Positions 11,064-24,445 of a stretch of DNA of 64,000 nt are shown here, piece after piece. The stretch is taken from assembly GCA_947623455.1 (NCBI GenBank), contig OX392532.1:8560501-8624500 (forward strand). Direction: 5' to 3'. The stretch comes from Mimachlamys varia (taxonomy: Eukaryota; Mollusca; Bivalvia; Pectinida; Pectinidae). A program made the position numbers and the translations under genes. Under the pieces are notes generated by a model. That model made no database searches. It was not told the origin of the DNA and saw only the letters and a program-made list of their open reading frames with translations. How positions within the stretch are numbered: position 1 is the first letter of the stretch; every line of letters starts with the position of its first letter.

Positions 11064-11458
11064 ACAGGCACTTGTGCCAGGAGAATAGTCATCTAAATAT
11101 ATAGATAATTTGCAAAATATGAATAATTAAAATAAAATATAAAAACTGACTTTAGCAATTTTCTTTTTATGTTATTAATCATCTAAAACCATAATGAAAG
11201 TAATTGCCATATTTCAGCTTGATACGTCAAGCGGTTAAATTTCACAAAAAAAGAGTGTCTGATAGTCGATTTTTTGTTAAATTAAACCACTTGACGTATC
11301 AAGCTGAAATTTGGCAATTACTTTCATTATGGTTTTAGATGATAAATAACATAGAAAGAAAATTTGAAAATTCAGTTTTTATATTTTATTTTAATTATCA
11401 TAGTTTGCTATGTTATCTATATATTTAGATGGCTATTCTCCTGGCCACAAGTGCCTGT
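11064..11458. mobile_element. Fold-back element nested in the TTAA transposon, 9-bp target duplication
   Basis: About 395 bp and almost fully self-complementary: ACAGGCACTTGTGCCAGGAG on the left and CTCCTGGCCACAAGTGCCTGT on the right, with arms continuing almost to a small central loop. It is flanked by the direct repeat GTTTTAATC (11055-11063 and 11460-11468). The 9-bp duplication suggests a Mutator-like or hAT-like mobiliser. The terminus resembles 3820-4235. Confidence 0.88.
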
Positions 11459-12490
11459 AGTTTTAATCCGCATTTTATTCATTTATAAATGTTAAAAATA
11501 AAATATGAAAATACTGTGATACAGACATACCAGGGACGTATATGTGCATATATGTCCCTGAGACATATCAAGCAAGTTTTCAACAGAACTTTTCTCGTTG
11601 AATAGAAGAGTCAAACTCGAAATTAAAAAAAAGTGTCATATACTGTGTGAGTTGACGGTGGGTTACGGAGATTTCAAAAGATACACGTGCACTCGATAGT
11701 CTATGTTCCAGTCGAGATCTACATGTAACTGCAGATTTAGAGTACACATTTTGAATTTATAAAGAGGGGATAATAACCGCAACATACTCAACTATTACAA
11801 TTTAGTTAACTTTGATAGCCCCCCCCCCCTCTCCAATGTTGATTACTTGCTATTTGAGTAACAATTTACGTGTGAAGTTATCGAACTGACCAGGTAGATT
11901 ATCCCGCTAATCTGATTACGTAATATAATGGACAGTAACATGAGATTTACAATATTCAAAGGTATTATTATAAGAGTCACTCATGAATCATTGGATAAAT
12001 GATATGTATAACTGACATTATAAATGACACAGAGTATTGCAATATGATAGCGCATATATATATGGGTCCATTAAAATGAATTTGAACAATCAATAAACAC
12101 TATATTTATGAAAGAATCAAAATAAAGTTATTTCAATGACGATTTCAGATTATTCTCCCGAACCCATATATGGTACGTCCCTTAATTTCATTGTATAATA
12201 CATTTTGAATCATTAATCAACCAGACTAACATATTACTATTATATATAGAGAGACATAGGACCCAATTTCTTGTGTTCCCGTTGTGACGTCACCAATACG
12301 TGTGCACAACTTTTAGCGGTTCGCGGTGCGCTTAATTAGCGTGTGGCAAAACAGGTAAAAAACCAAACTTCAACCTGTCGTAACTTTGTAACCGGTCGGC
12401 CGATTTCGATGCGGTTTTCGACAATGTATTAATGCCGACACAACGAGTCTGATCATTTCAGTGTCTATTTGCACTACAGTTACTCTTTAA

Positions 12491-13755
12491 AGATCTATGG
12501 CCAAGGAAACATTGTAAGTAATAAAATTTGAATCTTTGATTTAAACAATGATAAAACCATTTCAAAAATGTAAAAAAAACACCCTTTCAATACAAAAGTA
12601 ACTTGATCAGTTTTTTAAAACGAAAGGTTGTTAAAATATGACTCAATTGCTTAATTCCTTGCATACTGTATTCAAAATAGTTTAAGAAAGTTCAAAACAC
12701 AAGGTAAAAAGTGCAATTAATATCCGACATAAAATTTCCGTTTATAAAAGTGATACAACAATGTGATCCTTTACAAACTGGTAAGAAAACCCTATATACA
12801 TATATATGTTCATTTAGGCAGGCTCTACCTGAACTAAATTACAAACTAAAATACAAAGATTGATATAACATCCAAACATTGTAAATATTCAGGAGATTGA
12901 TTCGATGCATAATACATTTCTATAAAGATAACATTATATTTACAAATTTTACAACAACTTTCATTTAACTACTTTTCTTTGTATAACATATATATTTACA
13001 AATTCTGTATTAATTTTGCATTCTTCTGCCTTCATTTGTACAATATTTCAATTTTACAAGGGGAGATAATACAAAAAGGGAAGTAATTCACATTTTTTTT
13101 TTACAAAGGGAAGCAATCCAATATTTTCATGTTTGGCACCAACATTGAATTAAAATAATGCTTTTATACATATGTACAATTGTCAACAAAAATGTATAAC
13201 AAACAAATAATAACAACATTGTAATGGATGTTGTTTTGACTCAAATGATTGACTTTGATCTCAACTTATTTTTCTTGTGACATATTTAGCTAAATCTACA
13301 ATATTGCAACAGCTTTTTAACCAGAATTAACATCATACATAGAAAGTACTTATGGAAATATTGAGAGGTATTTTCATATTCAGATTCTTCATATACATAC
13401 AAGTTCTTTGTATAAAGAATTAACAAAAACATCCCAAAACCCAACCTTACTAGTAGGTCCTTTTTTCACTGTGAACCCTCGTAAATACCAATTCCCTGAT
13501 GCTGTGTGGGGTACACAGGGCAGGGTCCGGGTTCTGTTGATGCCATCTTGGACTAGGTCATTTAAATTCAATGTTGCTGTATGGCATCAGTAGTGGATTT
13601 GTAAGACTAAATTGTATCTGTAGCTTTATCATATTGACTGGTAGCACTGTGCGTATACATTCATACTGTTGGGTTATATCTGTAGATACACACAACAGAC
13701 CACGAAACAAGTAGTTATAAACAATGGCACATTGTTTTTATGTTTCCTTATTCAC
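12491..13755. other. AT-rich intergenic spacer
   Basis: No gene or clear element seen. It holds homopolymer runs and short ATATAT stretches, and contains the region downstream of LRWD1 (transcribed leftward). No convincing polyadenylation signal was picked. Confidence 0.4.
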
Positions 13756-13759
13756 CCAA

Positions 13760-13990
13760 TGCTACACATTCACAGACCTGCGCTTCCAGATTCACACATT
13801 CACAGCGCTGTGTTTCCAGATTCACAGCGCTGCATTTCCAGATTCACACATTTGCAGTGCTTCGTTTCCAGATTCACAGCGCTGCAGTTCCAGATTCACA
13901 CTTTCGCAGACCTGCGTTTCCAGATTCACACATTCACAGTGCTTCGTTTCCAGATTCACACATTCGCAGTCCTTCGTTTCCAGATTCACA
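13760..13990 (-). repeat. 30-bp minisatellite running through the LRWD1 stop codon
   Basis: Units of 30 bp (some 21-bp deletions) read on the gene strand as GTGTGAATCTGGAAACGAAG plus a short tail. The first copy is the coding sequence for the last residues (VCIWKRSTANV); the stop TGA (13986-13988) falls at the start of the next copy. Confidence 0.92.
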
Positions 13991-16900
13991 CATTAGCAGT
14001 GCTTCGTTTCCAGATACACACAAGGTTGTTATCTGTCCCACACACCATGTAGTTCCTACTGTGGTTCACAGCTATTGAGTTTATCACAACTCCCTGTAAA
14101 AAAAAAATTAACAGATATAAATCAGAACACAGGGGCCTTGAAAAAAAGTCTATTGTTAATAAAATCAGGTTCAAGAACACCTCGAGACATTAACACCTCC
14201 ATTTTTATCAACTGAACTTTACTTCTTTTGCAGGGCTTTTTCTGGGGTCTCTCAGGGGCCGATATACGGCCCCATTCCCAATAAGATTTGGGCTTCAATT
14301 TTCCCAATGTCAGGTTTTTTTCCCAATTCAATTAACTAAGCTAATTTCCACTTCTTTTATAAAAGTTTAGTGAAAATGTAGTAAGAAAAATGTGTGCACC
14401 ACCGCAAAAATATTAAGACAAAAAAAGATGTATTTCTTGCAGTTGAATATCATTTAAAAAAATATTGAACTATTTTTGCTATGTTGGTGATATTATAAAT
14501 ACATGCAGATGATTTTTCCCAATTTCACTCAGGGGCCTTTTCCTTATTCACCTTTAAAAAAGCCCTGTTTTGGTACTGTATTTGACCTGAAAAGTGCACC
14601 TGCCACTGTGATCACTCCACCTCACCTTCCCTCCCATCGTTTTTTCAGAGGAATAGGATGGGTGCCATAATTAAAACTTTAACAAAGTTCATTTTCCACT
14701 AATCTTCCAATGCAATCTTTAGTTTTATCAAAGACTGTCCAAGCCCAAGATTTTACATAGAAACATTCCCCCTGTATATGGTTCTTTTCAGTGCACCCTT
14801 TTTGTGTATCTGTGCACATTTTGCTTTAAACATTTGATTAGGTTGAACACGGTACATTGCAAAAAGGGAACATAGAAAAAAATGTGAAAATCCATCCCTG
14901 CACCATTACATACCTTCTCAGTGACCAAGTCCTTCATACTGTCTGTGTATCGGCCAAGAGTTATTTCTGGCCAATCCAAAACCTGGTCATAAACACATAA
15001 ATCATAATTTAATATCAAAGTCAATATATTCCAGTGTAAGGACATCTGATTAGTCTTCAGAGACTTTACAATATATGTGTTCTTACTGCTGTTTTATTAA
15101 CCACCTATTAAAGTGAAGATTCTGTTTAATTTGGTTTATATCTTTGGTCCAAGCCAAACTTCAACGTTTTCCTTTCCTACTATGATATTATGAGGTTTTG
15201 ACTTAAGAAGAGAGGCTAGATTGACTTTCTTCTTGAACTGAAAGAGGACTCACCCTTGATTGCTGAAGAACAGTGTCACATGACTTCGCCTTTTCTCCAA
15301 CAAGTTCCTCTAGATTGTACAGGTGAATGGATCCCTTGTCATCTCCAACGGCAACCAGACCTAAAACCGACAAATTGATGGTGAACACTCCCCAACGGTA
15401 ACCAGACCTAAAACTGACATATATTAATTGTGAATACTCCCCCATGATAACCAGACCTAAAACTGACATACATTGATGGTTAATACTCCCCCACGGCAAC
15501 AAAACCTAGAAACCGACACAGTGATGTGAATACTCTCCAAAGACAACCAGACCTAAAACCAACCAATATTGATGGTGAATACTCCCCCACGGCAACCAGA
15601 CCTAAAACCAACACACATTGATGGTGAATACTCCCCCACGACAACCAGACCTAAAACCTACACATATTGATTGTAAATACTCCCCCACACCAACCAAACC
15701 TAAAACCGACACACAGTGATCGTGAATACTCCCCCACATCAACCAGACCTAAAACCAACACACATTGATGGTGAATACTCCCCAACATCAACCAGACCTA
15801 AAACCAACACACATTGATGGTGAATACTCCCCCATGGCAACCAGACCTAAAACCGACACACAGTGATGGTGAATACTCCCCCACGGCAACCAGACCTAAA
15901 ACCAACACATATTGATGGTGAATACTCCCCAACATCAACCTGACCTAAAACCAACACAAACTGATGATGAATATTCCACAATGGCAACACACATGACTAC
16001 AAAATGTGAAAAACAGGTGCCATTAGTTAAATATCCTTATAAAAGTTAGTGAGATACAACATTCCTCAGAACTGACAAGAACAAGAGATCTACAAATAAA
16101 GTATTGTTCACTTGTTATAAAATAAGTTATTATGGCAATAAGAATTTCTTACAAATCTAGTCAAGACAAGTATTACCCATTAACTTTATTTCACTATTAG
16201 GTCTTTGAATGAACCTCAGGAAGGAACACCTACACTTTATTTCCATCTTGTCCCTTGTTTTCCATCTAGCCTTTCCTGAACATAGAAGTTTATTTATCTG
16301 AATCTGACTAAGCTAAGATCATTACCTTGAGAGGCGGCCAGGTAGATGTAATCTACTGTAGTACGTGTATAATTCAGGAGAGCTGTTGGGGTGACTTTCA
16401 CGCTGCGAGTTCGTCTGCCCTGCAGTTTCTTAGGAATGGAGGACTTGAGGTCAAACATGGTTAGACAGCTATTTCCAACACACTTTGTCACTGTTAAAGG
16501 AAAATTAAACACAAACATGATCAGACAGCTGTTTCTTACACACTTTGTCATTGTTAAAGTGGAAATTAAACACAAACATGATCAGACAGCTGTTTCTTAC
16601 ACACTTTGTCACTGTTAAAGTAGAAATTAAACACAAACATGATCAGACAGCTGTTTCTTACACACTTTGTCACTGTTAAAGTAGAAATTAAACACAAACA
16701 TGATCAGACAGCTGTTTCCAACACACTTTGTCACTGTTAAAGTGGAAATTAAACACAAACATGATCAGACAGTTGTTTCTTACACAAGGCTTTGTCACTG
16801 TTAAAGTAGAAATTAAACACAAAACATGATCAGACAGCTGTTTCCAACACACTTTGTCACTGTTAAAGTGGAAATTAAACACAAACATGATCAAACAGTT

Positions 16901-19900
16901 GTTTCTTACACACTTTGTCACTGTTAAAGGGAAATATCTAAGTTAAATCTAAATGTTAATATAATGCTTAATGGTGATCAAAATATGTCTCAGACAGAAA
17001 ACACAGAAATCTTCGACCAAGTTCAAGGTACATTACAACATCAGGCAGATTCTAAGTACAAATAGCTATATAGGGAATCAATTCACTCTCTCAAACTCCT
17101 TTAACTTCTATCTTCTTTCTTTCATCAATACTTTTGCTCCTTTCTTTCAATATTTTTTCTTTTCTTGCTAGCCTAAAACATGTTCTACTTGTAAATATTT
17201 TATACAATTATGGTCAGCCAGAGATTATTAATGTTTGTTAATTATTACTTGAAGGAGATGGCCTAAAATAAGACTATATGTCTTGTCGTCAGATCCTTCT
17301 AACTATGTATTTGTATTTATTAATGTATATGTATTTCTGTAAATAAAAATACTGTTTAAATCAATACTTCTGTTCAATCTGTACTGTCCCAGCCTGTAAC
17401 ACAGATACAGTCTCCATCACTATTGGTAAAATGAGACGGGGGGTGGGTGGGTGGGTGGGTTAAAGATATTTACTGTCCTACATACCAACATAGTTGTCAG
17501 AAAGAAGGACAAGCCCATCAACAATGTCACCGCAGTTACTGTCATTGCTGGAGTCATCACTCTTATCATCTGTTATTGGCAGCGACAACTCCAGGTCCGG
17601 TTCCCTGATAAACAAAGTAGAACATCTAAATATACAGTACTGTATCTACTCCAGATGTATAACATATATAAAATATACAGTACTGTATCTACTCCAGATA
17701 TATAACATATATAAAATATACAGTACTGTATCTACTCCAGATGTATAACATATATAAAATATACAGTACTGTATCTACTCCAGATATATAACATATATAA
17801 AATATACAGTACTGTATCTACTCCAGATATATAACATATATAAAATATACAGTACTGTATCTACTCCAGAAGTATAACATATATAAAATATACAGTACTG
17901 TATCTACTCCAGATATATAACATATATAAAATATACAGTACTGTATCTACTCCAGAAGTATAACATATATAAAATATACAGTACTGTATCTACTCCAGAT
18001 ATAAAACATATATAAAATACACAGTACTGTATCTACTCCAGATATATAACATATATAAAATATACAGTACTGTATCTACTCCAGATATATAGCATATATA
18101 AAATATACAGTACTGTATCTACTCCAGATGTATAACATATATAAAATATACAGTACTGTATCTACTCCAGATATATAACATATATAAAATATACAGTACT
18201 GTATCTACTCCAGATGTATAACATATATAAAATACACAGTACTGTATCTACTCCAGATATATAACATATATAAAATATACAGTACTGTATCTACTCCAGA
18301 TGTATAACATATATAAAATACACAGTACTGTATCTACTCCAGATATATAACATATATAAAATATACAGTACTGTATCTACTCCAGATATATAACATATAT
18401 AAAATATACAGTACTGTATCTACTCCAGATGTATAACATATATAAAATATACAGTACTGTATCTACTCCAGATGTATAACATATATAAAATACACAGTAC
18501 TGTATCTACTCCAGATGTATAACATATATAAAATACACAGTACTGTATCTACTCCAGATGTATAACATATATAAAATATACAGTACTGTATCTACTCCAG
18601 ATGTATAACATATATAAAATATACAGTACTGTATCTACTCCAGATATATAACATATATAAAATATACAGTACTGTATCTACTCCAGATATATAGCATATA
18701 TAAAATATACAGTACTGTATCTACTCCAGATGTATAACATATATAAAATACACAGTACTGTATCTACTCCAGATATATAACATATATAAAATATACAGTA
18801 CTGTATCTACTCCAGATATATAACATATATAAAATATACAGTACTGTATCTACTCCAGATGTATAACATATATAAAATATACAGTACTGTATCTACTCCA
18901 GATGTATAACATATATAAAATATACAGTACTGTATCTACTCCAGATGTATAACATATATAAAATATACAGTACTGTATCTACTCCAGATGTATAACATAT
19001 ATAAAATATACAGTACTCTATCTACTCCAGATGTATAACATATATAAAATATACAGTACTGTATCTACTCCAGATGTATAACATATATAAAATATACAGT
19101 ACTGTATCTACTCCAGATATATAACATATATAAAATATACAGTACTGTATCTGCTCCAGATGTATAACATATATAAAATATACAGTACTGTATCTGCTCC
19201 AGATGTATAACATATATGAAATATACAGTACTGTATCTGCTCCAGATATATAACATATAAAATATACAGTACTGTATCTGCTCCAGATATATAACATATA
19301 AAATATACAGTACTGTATCTACTCCAGATATATAACATATATAAAAGATATTTGTTTTACAGAAACATTCTCTATTCACTAAACTTACAGTTAAAACATG
19401 CCAACAACCTACTGCTAAATGGGAAAAAATTTCATTAAGTTCTTGAGAGTATTCAAAAAGGGCGCGGGGGGGGGGGGGGGGGGGGGTGAATAGTGAATAG
19501 TGAACTTTTGGAGATCCTGCAAGACTTCTTTAGCTTAAAGATTATATTGGCCACCATTTTATTTATGAGTCACGTGACTCTACTTTAAAAGTCATGTGAC
19601 TCTGTGAATTGTACACTCTATCTCACACATATAGTACATAGACAAAACAAGTTTTAATGTACCTGGTAAGTGCTCCACGGAACTAATAAACAACTTGTCA
19701 TTTATCCCAATTCCTGGAAGATGATCGACTCCAATAGGACAGAGAAGTTTGCTCAGTGGTGAGTGTAAAGAATTAATCCCATGCGTAATATAAGTGACTT
19801 ACAGTGATATATGATGTTAAAAGACTGTTGGACTTCTAATATTAAAGTTGATGAGATAAGTGTATTACCAACATTTTATACAAACACACAAAGATAGAAA

Positions 19901-22900
19901 GGCTTTAAGGAAACCTGCCCCATTGTATCATGTAACATACAGTAACTACAATCTGTTATTTTGTTTTAATATGGAGTGACTTTAGCCTTGTAATAATTGG
20001 GTTATTGTTAGACCATTGTTCCTTCTTTAGTTAGATATGGATGTTTTTTTGCTGTTTTCACCTTTCTGAACATGAATTTTCCCCCATTTTCATAAAAACT
20101 TTGCAAGGTAAATCCTTTTTTTCTCCAGAAATGCATAAGTTGTAGCCAGTGTTCTGATTATTAAGTTCCACTTACTTGCTGAGTTTGCCCATGTCTTTGA
20201 GCTTCCATAAGTAGCAGGTACTCTCACAGCCTGCTAGTAAAGTGTTTGTACTCAGGCTAATGGCCATGTTTAGTGGGTCAGTACCCGGGGTAACCAGACA
20301 CTGCAGCTTCCTACAACATAACAGGTCGTCACATCATATATCAACTTTATTTATTTTACAACAATATTATAGAACAAGTTATTCAGCTTATATTAATCAC
20401 TTGTATTGTATAGACAGTTAAAATACTTCAATGTCAATTTTTTTTATGGAGAATGAAATCAGGCTGAGAAGTAAGTATTGCTCTTACGTAACAGCTTGGT
20501 TTGTTTGTACTGACCTGAAGTTTGTTGAGTAGTCGGACAGGTCCGGTATTCCGATGTCCCACATTATAATTCTGTTGTCTTTTCCACCACCTGTTGATTA
20601 TAAATACCCTCAACACTGAACAACACCCTTATATAAAATCAATGTTGTCTTTTCAGTGTCATTTCGTTTAGATTTCACTTTAAGATTTCTGGCTCCAGTA
20701 AAACGTATTGTCCGTAACATGAGGGCTGTAAGCTTGAAAGTCATATGATAAGAGAAGTGTATCGCAAGGGTTGAAACAATTTATTTTTTAAAACTTTTTT
20801 TTATTTCATTTAAAGCAATTTATACAATAAACAAAATGACACTGGAAAAAAGGAACATATTTACAGACACTTACCTAAACCTATCACCATGACTAAACAT
20901 CAACCATAACAATTTGATATGTATCATGATACCTGGGTCACAATACAATATCAATCATGGCACTTGTCACACATTTCGTTACAAACCTGTAACTGCAGGT
21001 TTCTTTGCTTTAAAAACAACCCTTGACATAAACCAAATCAAAAGTGCTAATTATATCTGTTTAACTGAGTTATGATGAAATAGGTCATGTAATCCAAAAT
21101 TATTTCCTAACATAAAACAGCAGTAATTGGCCCTAACTTTTACCAGTACGTTGATACACTAGATACTGTTCATCAAAGCATTGGTAAATTGTTACGTACA
21201 ATGTACAATACACAGAAAATATGCTAAGGCGTCTGAAAATAACACTACTATGGAAGTATAGATATGGAGACATGTTCTTGGGGATATTAGTATTAAGAAG
21301 TGTAGTTTTGACTTAAGATTGTCAGAGAATAACTGACTTCTAAACAGGAACTTAAAAATAATATAGTTTATATATTTTTTGAAAGTATTTTCAATCTTTG
21401 TCATATTAAAATATTTCATATAGCTATATATGGATAATCCATTAATAAACAAGGCCTAAGGGCCAGGTTTTTAAGGTAGAAGTCTTAAATGCTCTATAAC
21501 TAATACAGTCAAACTTCGATATCTCAAAGTCGACGGATTAGAGGAAAACTTTGAGCTATCAAAGTATTCGAGTGACATGAGTTTAAATATTATTGGGATG
21601 CTTGGCAGGACTGAAAATACTTGGAATTGAAGGAGTCTTCAAATTACACGAGTTTGAGATACCAGGGTTTGACTGTAATTGATAACAATAATTTACACAC
21701 ATTAGGAAGCACACTTAAAGCTATTTCAGATGTCAGAGAACTTATTGGGAACTTCAGTCCAATTATAAAATCAAATTGGTATCAATTACAGAATTTGTTA
21801 AATCCTTGATAATTCCATAATAATGCAAATATCCGTAAAACTGAACTATTCTTTATCATAGCTTGACTTGTGTAGACAGACTTACTGAACAGGATGGTAG
21901 GGTAGGAAGGGTGGAAGGCGAGGCAGCTGATGTAGCGTCGGTGACCCTCCAGTGTAGCGTACATAACTAGCTGGGAGGGATGGATCAGTTTCACATCACA
22001 TGCGTCCCCCGCGACCGCGAGGATGTTGGTTGTCTCTGTAGAGTTGTCTTTGTCCATGTGGATCGTAGTCCAGGCCAAAGTGTAGAAGGACTGAGAGAAA
22101 AATAGGATTCCAGTTTTTACACATAACACAACAACATAATAGATGTTCCATGTTTCAACAAACACAAGTAATATAACAGGGATGGGGCTGGGAAGATCAC
22201 ACTGTTAACTAGAATTTAAAGTATTATGTTAGCTAGACATTAAAATTGAATCTGCTTGTTACAGTAGCAAACATAAATACTGACCTTTTCAGTTTAAAAA
22301 GCTGTTACTGTCGTCTACTCATTCATTTTAATAATTAGTTATAAAACTGCCGCTTTATATTCGGCTATCTAACACATGTTGTTATGATGAATGATACTCT
22401 ATATAAATTGGAATACCATAGAGATTTATATTACAAATTCCTCTTTGATAAGTGTATTATGGCTATTGAATTAGAAATGTTTATAGTCAGGTTGACTTTC
22501 TGATGCTGTATCATTGTACCAAAACAAAGTGGAAGGGTAACACAAACAGGACTAATTGTCATGATAGTAGAACCTCTACTTGTGTTTATCTCTTCCTACC
22601 TCTTTTTTGTCTGTATCCTTGAACCTCCTCATGACCTTGCCGGTCTGACAGTCGACCAAACAAACGATCTTCCCGCCAACTGTAGCTACTACATTGGTGT
22701 GCTCATCTATAAACAAACCACAGTATAATTACAGTATAATTACAGTATAACTACAGTATAACTACAGTATAATTACAGTATAATTACTACAGTATAACTA
22801 CAGTATAATTACAGTATAACTACAGTATAACTACAGTATAACTACAGTATAATTACAGTATAACTACAGTATAATTACAGTATAACTACAGTATAACTAC

Positions 22901-24445
22901 AGTATAGCTTAATTACGTATAACTCAATTACAGTATAATTACAGTATCACTACAGTATAATTACAGTATAACTTAATTACAGTATAATTACAGTATTACT
23001 ACAGTATAATTACAGTATCACTACAGTATAATTACAGTATAACTTAATTACAGTATAATTACTGTCCTAATGAGACTTTTATAAAACAAACCATAGTATA
23101 ATTACAGTCCTAACGAGACTTCTATAAAACAAACCACAGTATAATTACAGTTCTAATGAGACTTTTACTGAAGGTTACACCTAAATTTCTTAGATCGGAT
23201 CCCAAGTTGTGCTTTAATTGTACGGTCAGTAAATATTTTACTAAAAGAGTGAAGAATATGCCTCCTTTTGTCTACACTTGGTGGTCAAATGGAAGCAGTT
23301 GATTTCTTCTTTATAACAAATATGAAAACACTTATAAAATACTTTTAATGACCCAGGCAATTTAAGTTACCATATTTTTTATCTCATATGCCTGGAGTGC
23401 ATTCAGCATATGGGTACAGAAATATAGTTTGTCTAAAAGCTGGCAAGCTAGCCATGCTAGTTTTTATGCTTTTCTATCTAATATTGGAACACACATATCA
23501 ATCACTTAAGTAAGTTTTTTATCCAACCTTAGCTCTGGTTGTACAATAATATTTCACAATCAAACACAATTATATTAATATTGAAGATGAATCGCTGTTA
23601 AATGATATAAGTCATTGTTCACTATACTGTAGATATGTTTGAGGACTTTTCACTATACTGTAGATATGTTTGAGGACTTTTCACTATACTGTAGATATGT
23701 TTGAGGACTTTTCACTATACTGTATACTACACTATACTGTAGATATGTTTGACGACTTTTCATTATTATGTAGATATGTTTGAGGACTTTTCACTATACT
23801 GTAGATATGTTTGAGGACTTTTCACTATACTGTAGATATGTTTGAGGACTTTTCACTATACTGTAGATATGTTTGAGGACTTTTCACTATACTGTAGATA
23901 TGTTTGAGGACTTTTCACTATACTGTTGATATGTTTGAGGACTTTTCACTATACTGTAGATATGTTTGAGGACTTTTCACTATACTGTAGATATGTTTGA
24001 GGACTTTTCACTATACTGTATACTACACTATACTGTAGATATGTTTGAGGACTTTTCACTATACTGTAGATATGTTTGAGGACTTTTCACTATACTGTAG
24101 ATATGTTTGAGGATTTTTCACTATACTGTATACTACACTATACTGTAGATATGTTTGAGGACTTTTCACTATACTGTATACTACACTATACTGTAGATAT
24201 GTTTGAGGACTTTTCACTATACTGTATACTACACTATACTGTAGATATGTTTGACGACTTTTCATTATTATGTAGATATGTTTGAGGACTTTTCACTACA
24301 CTGTAGATATGTTTGAGGACTTACCTGGGTTGTTAGGTTTAGGTTCAAATGCACATCGCCACACCTTAGTGTTGTCATCAGACGGACTATCCTCGTCAGA
24401 GTGGCATCGTACAAAGTAGGTCGGATCGTAGTCTGGAACAGGTGC
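13986..24445 (-). CDS. LRWD1: LRWD1 exons 6-16: WD40 propeller
   Basis: Starts APVPDYDPTYFVRCHSDEDS and runs through VATVGGKIVCLVDCQTGKVM, LIHPSQLVMYATLEGHRRYI (exon 8, a GH element), GGKDNRIIMWDIGIPDLSDY (exon 9, WD), LAGCESTCYLWKLKDMG, CGDIVDGLVLLSDNY, VAVGDDKGSIHLYNLEE (exon 14) and VCGTDNNLVCIWKRS. Order and sequence follow vertebrate LRWD1, where this half contacts ORC and methylated histones. Confidence 0.9.

Larger units (their letters stand above)
9747..12490. mobile_element. 2.7 kb TTAA-flanked transposon with 19-bp terminal inverted repeats
   Basis: The left end AGAGTAACTGTAGTGCAAA is the exact complement of the right end, and both ends are flanked by TTAA. A TTAA target duplication is the hallmark of piggyBac and Kolobok transposons; which of the two is not decided. 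No transposase was recognised inside. The element carries one 84-codon frame (10414-10668) and a nested fold-back element (11064-11458). GACGTCAC occurs near both ends. Probably non-autonomous. Confidence 0.82.

Noticed and set aside
17570..17604. LRWD1 exon 12 acceptor at TTTATCAG (start 17604)
   Set aside because: With the phase left by exon 11 this start meets a stop; the acceptor AATAACAG (start 17569) keeps the phase. RNA data could still overturn this.
19465..19490. Functional G-tract (also 33249-33266, 40902-40916, C-tract 44339)
   Set aside because: Simple homopolymers, whose length is often unreliable in assemblies; only the spaced tract at 17438 is listed as a G4 candidate.
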